Of a stretch of 55,169 nt of DNA, positions 8,855 to 15,137 are shown one piece after another. Each line of letters opens with the position of its first letter. Position 1 is the stretch's first letter. Under the pieces are notes generated by a model that saw only the letters and a program-made list of their open reading frames with translations, was not told the DNA's origin and did not search any database. This DNA comes from Rubripirellula sp. (lineage in GTDB: Bacteria; Planctomycetota; Planctomycetia; Pirellulales; Pirellulaceae): assembly GCA_029213145.1 (NCBI GenBank), contig JARGNK010000030.1:1-55169 (forward strand), read 5' to 3'. The position numbers and the translations under genes were made by a program.

Positions 8855-9175
8855 ATGCCTAAGATCCAATTTGATGGTCAAGAAATCGAATGCGAAGAGA
8901 ATGAGAATCTCCGCCGCGTTTTGCTGCGTGCCGGTGCTCCGCTCTACAACGGTGCCGCCAAAACATTCCACTGCCGGGGCATTGGAACCTGCGGGACTTG
9001 CGCGATCGAAATCGAAGGACAGGTTTCAAATATCACCGACATTGAACGGTGGCGACTAGGGTTTCCGCCGCACCAACGAGGCGCGGGCCTGCGACTTGCC
9101 TGCCAGTGCAAAGTCCGCAGCGATCTAAGAATCAAAAAACATCCAGGCTTTTGGGGCCAGAACATCTCCAGGTGA
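8855..9175 (+). CDS. [2Fe-2S] ferredoxin (plant/cyanobacterial fold)
   Basis: 106 residues with the cluster-binding pattern Cys40-x5-Cys46-x2-Cys49 and Cys83 (FHCRGIGTCGTCA ... RLACQC), an additional Cys85, and the beta-grasp N-terminus MPKIQFDGQEIECEENENL. It should be a small cytoplasmic electron carrier; no signal peptide is seen. Its stop TGA at 9173-9175 overlaps a GTG that is in frame with the next gene, so the two are likely cotranscribed. It is divergent from a molybdoenzyme that lacks its own electron-transfer domain, but that enzyme is Tat-exported, so a direct partnership would need a membrane intermediate. Confidence 0.9.
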   Translation: MPKIQFDGQEIECEENENLRRVLLRAGAPLYNGAAKTFHCRGIGTCGTCAIEIEGQVSNITDIERWRLGFPPHQRGAGLRLACQCKVRSDLRIKKHPGFWGQNISR

Positions 9176-9189
9176 GTGACGAGGACTTC

Positions 9190-10158
9190 ATGGACCCGAG
9201 TGACCTAAAAAAAAATCATTGGCTTCGTTGGATCCCCCAACCGTTGCTAGCCGCTGTCCTCATCTGGATCGGCAGCGGCAACGGGTTGAATCACCAACTG
9301 GAGGCGCAAGAACCAAAACAATACGAAGTTAGACAGCCCCCGTCTGAATTGAAACTGCCAGCTTTCTACAGCAAATACGTCAGCGCGACAGGTTATCCGA
9401 TTGTTGGTTCATCTCGCGTCAATGACTACGCCCTTAAAGAAGCCGCGTACCTGATCGATATGATGCTCGCGGAACGGCCCGACATCCGCGTCGCAATGAT
9501 CCAAAGTGGATCGCGAATGATTGTAATGTCGCACGATGAGTACACGACCGACATTCCAGAGCACTCACATTTGAAGCCCAAAGCTTACTGGGATGCTCGA
9601 GCTCGCGGACTGGGTGGCTCAAAAACAGATCCAGTCTGCTCTAGCGCCGAAGAAAATCTTCTGGCTTATCGAGGCGATCCTTACTCCACAGAAAACATTC
9701 TGATCCATGAGTTCGCCCACAACATGCACTATCGTGGCATGAATCAGATCGACCCGACTTTTGATGACCGGCTAAAAAAGGCCTACGACCATGCCATCGC
9801 CCAAGGACGCTGGAAAGACAAATACGCTGCCACCAATCACGCCGAGTACTTTGCCGAAGGGGTTCAATCCTGGTTCAACAACAATCGACCACCCGACTCA
9901 GACCACAATCATGTTGACACCCGCGAGGAACTGAAACAGTACGACCCCGAACTGGCCGCGATCTGCGAGGAAGTTTATGGAAAAACCACCTTGGTTTACA
10001 CCAAGCCGACCACTCGCTTGCATGGCCACATGAAAGATTACGATCCTGCCACAGCGCCAATGTTTCAATGGCCAAAAGAGATCCAAGCCAGGAAGAACAA
10101 AGATCGCGCTGCGACACAGCAGCAAGAGAGCAACGAAGATCTTGACTCCAGCCGCTAA
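9190..10158 (+). CDS. Exported zinc metallopeptidase-like protein (HEFAH motif)
   Basis: 322 residues from the ATG at 9190, which has GAGG five bases upstream. An in-frame GTG at 9172, overlapping the ferredoxin stop (GTGA), would add six residues and is the alternative. A hydrophobic segment at 13-28 is a signal peptide or anchor. The zinc motif HEFAH is at 173-177, followed by NHAEYFAEG at 216-224, where Glu219 or Glu223 could be the third ligand (gluzincin-like arrangement). The conserved preceding strand ENILIHEF supports a real active site. The fold resembles lethal-factor-type or related zincins, but the exact family is uncertain. Codons 6-9 include a run of nine A (9207-9215). Confidence 0.72.
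   Translation: MDPSDLKKNHWLRWIPQPLLAAVLIWIGSGNGLNHQLEAQEPKQYEVRQPPSELKLPAFYSKYVSATGYPIVGSSRVNDYALKEAAYLIDMMLAERPDIRVAMIQSGSRMIVMSHDEYTTDIPEHSHLKPKAYWDARARGLGGSKTDPVCSSAEENLLAYRGDPYSTENILIHEFAHNMHYRGMNQIDPTFDDRLKKAYDHAIAQGRWKDKYAATNHAEYFAEGVQSWFNNNRPPDSDHNHVDTREELKQYDPELAAICEEVYGKTTLVYTKPTTRLHGHMKDYDPATAPMFQWPKEIQARKNKDRAATQQQESNEDLDSSR
9207..9215 (+). repeat. A9 homopolymer in the 5' end of the metallopeptidase gene
   Basis: Nine consecutive A within codons 6-9, close after the start codon. Polymerase or replication slippage here would shift the frame before the signal peptide. Confidence 0.95.
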
Positions 10159-10235
10159 CCCCGCCTGCGGTTTCCCAAGACCACTGATGGGCTTTCGTGA
10201 GGATGATCCAGCGACATACCAACGCAACCGATTCG

Positions 10236-10245
10236 CCCCCCCCCC
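10236..10245 (+). repeat. C10 homopolymer upstream of the PQQ-propeller gene
   Basis: Ten consecutive C between the metallopeptidase stop (10158) and the propeller start (10308), 62 bases before that ATG. The position fits a 5' leader or promoter spacer. Confidence 0.95.
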
Positions 10246-10307
10246 TATCGCTGACGCAAAGTAAGCGAACGCCGCCTGCCAATCCCTCTTTTTCCTTCGG
10301 AATTTCC

Positions 10308-11585
10308 ATGACCCGACAAATGCGCCGCCTCAAACTGATCTTTGTCTGGCTAGTCGCTTGCCTAATCAGTGACCACTCAAAAGCCGATTGGCCCAGCTGG
10401 CGCGGACCACACGACCTCGGCAGCATTTCGCAAGGTCAATATCCAGCCAAGCTGGACGGAGACACCTTGGCATGGAAAGCTCCTTTACCGGGCAAGGGTT
10501 GCTCCACACCGATTGTTCATCAAGGCGTGATCTACGTCACGGCACCCAAGTCTGGCCAAGATGCGCTATTAGCGATTGATCTATCGGGGAAAGAACTCTG
10601 GACAACCACCTTTGGCGCGGAGGTCGCGGGGAAACATCGCAATGGCTCTGGCAGCAACGCATCGCCCGTCACCGATGGGTCGACCATTTTCGTTTACTAC
10701 AAAAGCGGCACCTTGGCCGCAGTGGAACTTGACGGATCGGTGCGATGGCAAACGAATCTCGTGGAAAGGTACGGCAAAGACACACTGTTCTGGGACCACG
10801 GCACCTCACCCGTGATCACAGAAAAGCATGTCATCATGGCTCGCATGCACGCGGGTGAGTCCTGGCTCGCGGCATTCGACAAACAAACTGGTGACTTGGC
10901 CTGGAAAGTAGCTAGAAACTACCAAACACCCGTCGAATGCGACCACGGTTACACCAGCCCAATGATCATTTCCCATAACGGCAAAGACACAATCCTATTG
11001 TGGGGAGCCCAGCACCTGACAATGCACGACCCCGACAATGGAAAAGAAATTTGGTCCTGTGGCAACTTCAACCCTGAATCGAACAAACTCTGGCCCGCGA
11101 TTGCGATGCCGGTGATCGTGAAAGATACAGCGGTAATTTGCTTTGGCCGCAACGATCGTGGACTGCCGCGTCTGTTCGGAGTTCGCTTGTCCGGCAGCGG
11201 CGATGTCACAGAGACAAACCATGCCTGGCAGCGAGACGATATCAGTTCGTTTGTGCCCAGCCCACTGGCATTCCAGGAACGCGTCTACATGGTTCGTGAC
11301 CAAGGTCAAGTCGAGTGCATCGACCCGACAACCGGCGACACCGTTTGGTCAGATCGCTTCCCAAAATCACGAGCCAAGTTTTACGCATCGCCATTGATCG
11401 CAAACGGCAATTTGTACGCAGCCCGAGAGGATGGCGTCGTCTTTGTCGCGAAAATCACCGATGGCAAGTTTGAATTGTTGTCAGAGAATGACATGGGGCA
11501 ATCAGTGATCGGTTCGCCAGTTCCCACAGCAAACCAAATCCTGATTCGTGGTGAAAAAGAACTGCGTTGCTATCGCAATCCGTAG
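10308..11585 (+). CDS. Exported PQQ-like beta-propeller protein
   Basis: 425 residues from the ATG at 10308. An N-terminal signal peptide (residues about 5-26, LKLIFVWLVACLI, cleavage after SKA) is followed by the WPSWRGP motif that opens this planctomycete family. PQQ/BamB-type blades follow, each with 'GxxLWxxxxG'-like elements: LLAIDLSGKELWTT, LAAVELDGSVRWQT, LAAFDKQTGDLAWKV, LTMHDPDNGKEIWSC, VECIDPTTGDTVWSD. PQQ itself need not be bound; in relatives the fold is mainly inferred from repeats. Likely periplasmic, role unknown. It lies 149 bases after the metallopeptidase gene and converges on the SDR gene with a 22-base gap. A second protein of the same family is at 19547-20899. Confidence 0.88.
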   Translation: MTRQMRRLKLIFVWLVACLISDHSKADWPSWRGPHDLGSISQGQYPAKLDGDTLAWKAPLPGKGCSTPIVHQGVIYVTAPKSGQDALLAIDLSGKELWTTTFGAEVAGKHRNGSGSNASPVTDGSTIFVYYKSGTLAAVELDGSVRWQTNLVERYGKDTLFWDHGTSPVITEKHVIMARMHAGESWLAAFDKQTGDLAWKVARNYQTPVECDHGYTSPMIISHNGKDTILLWGAQHLTMHDPDNGKEIWSCGNFNPESNKLWPAIAMPVIVKDTAVICFGRNDRGLPRLFGVRLSGSGDVTETNHAWQRDDISSFVPSPLAFQERVYMVRDQGQVECIDPTTGDTVWSDRFPKSRAKFYASPLIANGNLYAAREDGVVFVAKITDGKFELLSENDMGQSVIGSPVPTANQILIRGEKELRCYRNP

Positions 11586-11607
11586 CCTGCAAAGAAACCA
11601 CGTCGAC

Positions 11608-12360
11608 TCATCCGCGACCAACGAATGGCATCTTGGTCGCCATAATCGTCATCGTCAAGATGTTGGCATCCAGTGGTAAATTCGCCATATGGACGACCGA
11701 CTCGGCAACCAAACGAACATCGATGATGGGTTCGGTGCTGATCGCACCGTTCGCTTGCGGAGCACCTGCTTTGACTTTTTCCGCCATCCGTGTATCCGCG
11801 TTGCCGATGTCAATTTGACCGCAGGCAATTCCGTACGGTCGCCCATCCAACGCCAACGATTTTGTCAGCCCGGTAATCGCATGCTTCGTCGATGTATACG
11901 GAGCCGAATTCGGACGGGGTGACGTTGCCGAAATGGAACCGTTATTGATGATGCGTCCACCACATGGATCCTGATTCTTCATCACCCGGAACGCTTCACG
12001 TGCACACAGAAACGCTCCAGTCAAATTGACGTCGACGACGGCTTGCCACTGCGTCAGCGTCAATTCACTGATTTCAACCGCCGGTGCCCCGGTCCCCGCG
12101 TTGTTAAACAACAAATCCAAACGTCCAAATTTCCGAACGACTTCCTGAAACAGTGATTCGACCGGCCCCTCAGCTGTGACATCCGTCGGCAAACAGAACA
12201 TCCGCTCGCGAGTGCCAGCAAGTTCTGCCGTTTGCTGCAATGCATCGAGATTCCGCCCCGCTAACACGACACCGTAGCCCGCCTCACACAACGCAACCGC
12301 TGCGGCCCGTCCGACCCCAGATCCAGCTCCCGTCACAATGGCAATTTTTCGTGAGTTCAT
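11608..12360 (-). CDS. Short-chain dehydrogenase/reductase (SDR)
   Basis: 250 residues from ATG 12360 (an adjacent ATG at 12363 is equally possible). It is a classical [11 protein letters not shown] cofactor loop at 10-17, NNAG at 86-89, catalytic Ser142, Tyr155 and Lys159 (YTSTK), and a [10 protein letters not shown] segment after the active site. Arg36 after the second strand (LAGRN) hints at NADP preference, an inference only. The gene is the last of a probable three-gene run with the LarA-like gene (73 bases upstream) and the lactonase, suggesting oxidation of a hydroxy- or sugar-acid produced by those enzymes. Cytoplasmic, no signal peptide. Confidence 0.9.
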   Translation of the reverse strand: MNSRKIAIVTGAGSGVGRAAAVALCEAGYGVVLAGRNLDALQQTAELAGTRERMFCLPTDVTAEGPVESLFQEVVRKFGRLDLLFNNAGTGAPAVEISELTLTQWQAVVDVNLTGAFLCAREAFRVMKNQDPCGGRIINNGSISATSPRPNSAPYTSTKHAITGLTKSLALDGRPYGIACGQIDIGNADTRMAEKVKAGAPQANGAISTEPIIDVRLVAESVVHMANLPLDANILTMTIMATKMPFVGRG

Positions 12361-12433
12361 CATTCTTTTTTCACTGGGTTTGTTCAAGACGACCATTCGC
12401 AGCAGATACCTTCACGCACGAATTAGCCCAATG

Positions 12434-13741
12434 CTAGTGCAGCGTCTTACCCTGGTAATAGGGAATCACGTATGGACCCTCCGGAATCAGCGCCACCGAT
12501 CGGTCATCAGTACCTTGCGTCAGATCGGCAATGGTCCGATTTAGGTGATTGACACAGTCAACCTCGGTCAGCCGCCGGTCCGCAGCAGAAAGTGACGAAT
12601 ATAAGTGGATCTGCCCTGCATTCACCGCTTTACATTGCATCTGCGTTTGCCACTCATCAATCGCAGCTAGCGGTTTGTTCTCAATGGAATTTAAAAATCC
12701 CGTTGGCCCAAGTTGATGGAGTTGTTTTTGGGCGGCGATGTATTCAGGGGAGCCGATTCCTTCACTGCATTCCGAGGCAATGACGAGGTGTCCTCCGGGA
12801 CGGAGAATCTGAATCGCCCCCACCATTCCCTTCACCGTTTGATAATAAGTTTTGTCGAGCGGATACCCTGCGGCACTTGTCACCACCAGCCGAAAATCTC
12901 GTTCGAGTTCAACACGGCAATACGGCTCGATGAACTGGACCGCCGCCGCATGACTGGCTGTAATTTCACCGAAGTTGACGAAGGATAGTTGGCGGTGTTC
13001 ATCGATCACAGTATTGATCGCATAAGCACCGCCCAACATCCGAACAATTTGCAACTGTTCCTCATGCAACGGATTCCGATCCAAATTGCAATTGTCCGCC
13101 GCAACGTTCGCCATAAAAGCATGGCTGTGAAACGTCCTGATGGTGTCAGCATGCGCTACGCCCGGAGCAATGACTTTGCGTCCCCCGGAATACCCGGCCA
13201 TAAAATGTGGCTCCACCAATCCCGTTACGATCCGCACATCGGCCTCGGCAAACCGGCGATTGATTTTCACAGGCGTTCCACGGGTTGATGTCCGCCCAAG
13301 ATCAACGTGATCTCGATCGCAGCGCGCATCATGATTGACCACCTCCGCATTCTCGAACACCCAAGGATCACCGATCAACTCTCGCAACTCATCACCGATG
13401 TTCGGCCGATGCAATCCGGTGGCAACCAAGATGGTGATGGCGTTCCGGGGAATCCCTGCAGCGATCAGGGTCTCGAGGGTCGGCCGCAGAAAAACGTGAT
13501 TCGGTACCGGTCGTGTAATGTCACAAATGGCAATGCAAGCTGAGCGACAAGAGGTCGCAACTTCGAACAAAGGCAATGAGCGAGGAACACTGGGATGCTG
13601 AATTGCGTCACGAACCGCGGCCGCCGGATCATGAATCACCGGCATCTTCGGTTTGCGAACAACCGTCACTTCCACCGAATCAGGAAACTCCACAGGCAGT
13701 CGGCAACGCCCATAAAGTAACCAATGATCCGCTGCCGACAT
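12434..13741 (-). CDS. LarA-type nickel-pincer hydroxyacid racemase/epimerase
   Basis: 435 residues from the ATG at 13741. It shows the LarA (DUF2088) signatures: CDITRP with Asp74 and Arg77, VATGLHRP with His111, EPHFMAGYSGGRK with His179 and Lys189 (the lysine that carries the Ni-pincer nucleotide in lactate racemase), His205 in TFHSH, and a C-terminal GYPLDKTYYQTVKGM with a conserved lysine. Known family members racemise or epimerise 2-hydroxy acids such as lactate, malate or gluconate using a nickel pincer cofactor made by LarB, LarC and LarE, none of which lie in this window. The substrate is unknown; the neighbouring lactonase and SDR suggest a sugar acid. The 14-base duplication at 13780 lies upstream of this start. 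Confidence 0.88.
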   Translation of the reverse strand: MSAADHWLLYGRCRLPVEFPDSVEVTVVRKPKMPVIHDPAAAVRDAIQHPSVPRSLPLFEVATSCRSACIAICDITRPVPNHVFLRPTLETLIAAGIPRNAITILVATGLHRPNIGDELRELIGDPWVFENAEVVNHDARCDRDHVDLGRTSTRGTPVKINRRFAEADVRIVTGLVEPHFMAGYSGGRKVIAPGVAHADTIRTFHSHAFMANVAADNCNLDRNPLHEEQLQIVRMLGGAYAINTVIDEHRQLSFVNFGEITASHAAAVQFIEPYCRVELERDFRLVVTSAAGYPLDKTYYQTVKGMVGAIQILRPGGHLVIASECSEGIGSPEYIAAQKQLHQLGPTGFLNSIENKPLAAIDEWQTQMQCKAVNAGQIHLYSSLSAADRRLTEVDCVNHLNRTIADLTQGTDDRSVALIPEGPYVIPYYQGKTLH

Positions 13742-13779
13742 CGTGATACAAACTCGGAGTGAAGAATCGTGAAAACAGA

Positions 13780-13806
13780 GACTCAAACTGGGGGACTCAA
13801 ACTGGG
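13780..13806. repeat. 14-bp tandem duplication upstream of the LarA-like gene
   Basis: GACTCAAACTGGG occurs at 13780-13792 and 13794-13806 (period 14). It lies in the 103-base gap between the lactonase stop and the LarA-like ATG. The period is not a multiple of three, which argues that this stretch is not coding and supports the start at 13741. Confidence 0.92.
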
Positions 13807-13844
13807 ACTTAAAAGGGCAAACCAACGATCTGCCCAGAAGAACG

Positions 13845-14975
13845 TTATCGGTCATAAAACCGAACGTTCACTGCCCCATCAACGAGAACACTGTGCCCCG
13901 TTGGGGACAACTTACCGGTCGCCGCATCAATCTTCAACGTCACGACATTACAGCTATTTTGGTTGCCCACAACCAAGTATTGCCCCGTCGGATCGATACC
14001 GAACCCCCGTGTAATCTTGCCTTCGGTCGATGTATTACCGAGGTACACAAGTTTCTGGCTCGAAACATCCAGGCGAAACGCGGCGATGGAGTTGTGCCCT
14101 CGATTCGAGACATACACGTACCTACCACTCGGGTGAACCAAACATTCCGCTGTGCTGTTGTTCATCTCGCGATCAGCTTCGGGGATCGTATCGCGAATTA
14201 CTACCGAACGCAGAGATCCTTTTTCGCCGTCATAATCCAACATCGCAACTCGCGAAGTCATTTCAAGGTTTGCGACAGCGACTTGATGGCTTGGTTCAAA
14301 ACAAAAGTGCCGAGGCCCACCACCGGCGGGCAGCTGCAGGAAGGGCTGTTTTGAAGGTTTCATCTTGGCTGTTTTTGGATTGACGTCGTAGATCAAGACT
14401 TGATCTTTACCCAAATCATTGACAAATGCCTGAGTGCCATCGGCATTGAAATTGATCGCATGTGCATGCGGTGAATTTTGACGATTCGGATTGGCACCAC
14501 TGCCACCGACGTGTTGCATCAAGGAGCCAACCGCTCCCAGCGACCCATCGTCAAGAATGGGAAACAACGCACAGCTGCCACCACTGTAATTCGCCACCCC
14601 AACACATTGACCTGTTGGGTCCACCGCGACGTGACACGCTGCCCCACCCCCACTCGGACGCTCATTGAGCTTTCGAAGGGTTCCATCATCATTGATGGCG
14701 AAGGCCATGATTCCGACCGAATCAGGTCCGTCACTGGAGACCTCGGAAACGGCATACAACAGGGGGCGAGTCGGATGCAGCGCCACAAACGACGGATTCT
14801 CCGCCTCGGCAGCCAAGACCGGCTCCGACAATTCGCCTGTCTCGGGATTGAACCGCGAAACATAAATCCCTTCACTACTGCCGCGGGTATAGGTACCGAC
14901 ATAAACCAGCGTCTCGGCAAATACGCTCGAAACACCGCACAACGAAAACAGCAGCACAAAGGTTCGGATCATCAT
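13845..14975 (-). CDS. Exported lactonase (6-phosphogluconolactonase-type seven-bladed propeller)
   Basis: 376 residues with a signal peptide (1-20, ending VFA) and the lactonase family start LVYVGTYTRGSSEGIYV. Typical blade motifs follow: PSFVALHPTRPLLYAVSEV, GGGAACHVAVDPTGQCVGVANYSGG, SPHAHAINFNADGTQAFVNDLG, GGGPRHFCFEPSHQVAVANLE, TAECLVHPSGRYVYVSNRGHNSIAAF. These match the beta-propeller lactonases (Pgl/YkgB-like) that hydrolyse sugar lactones; export implies a free, unphosphorylated lactone as substrate, an inference. It is the first gene of the probable lactonase / LarA-like / SDR run. Confidence 0.9.
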   Translation of the reverse strand: MMIRTFVLLFSLCGVSSVFAETLVYVGTYTRGSSEGIYVSRFNPETGELSEPVLAAEAENPSFVALHPTRPLLYAVSEVSSDGPDSVGIMAFAINDDGTLRKLNERPSGGGAACHVAVDPTGQCVGVANYSGGSCALFPILDDGSLGAVGSLMQHVGGSGANPNRQNSPHAHAINFNADGTQAFVNDLGKDQVLIYDVNPKTAKMKPSKQPFLQLPAGGGPRHFCFEPSHQVAVANLEMTSRVAMLDYDGEKGSLRSVVIRDTIPEADREMNNSTAECLVHPSGRYVYVSNRGHNSIAAFRLDVSSQKLVYLGNTSTEGKITRGFGIDPTGQYLVVGNQNSCNVVTLKIDAATGKLSPTGHSVLVDGAVNVRFYDR

Positions 14976-15089
14976 TTACTCCCAGTTTGAAACAGCACAG
15001 AGGAGTATCATGAACGCTGGCGATCGGGGTGTCCAGAAACGCGAACTAGCGACGCCCGAAATTCCTGAAGCCTCCATCGCATCCTCATG

Positions 15090-15121
15090 CGTCCCAATCA
15101 ATCAGCGTCCCAATCAATCAG
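15090..15121. repeat. 16-bp perfect tandem duplication before the fused hydrolase gene
   Basis: CGTCCCAATCAATCAG is present at 15090-15105 and 15106-15121. It covers codons that would be translated if the gene began at the upstream ATG 15087. Because 16 is not a multiple of three, the copy event would have shifted the frame, so translation more likely starts at 15138. Confidence 0.95.
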
Positions 15122-15137
15122 CCTGGTCAAAACGCTC

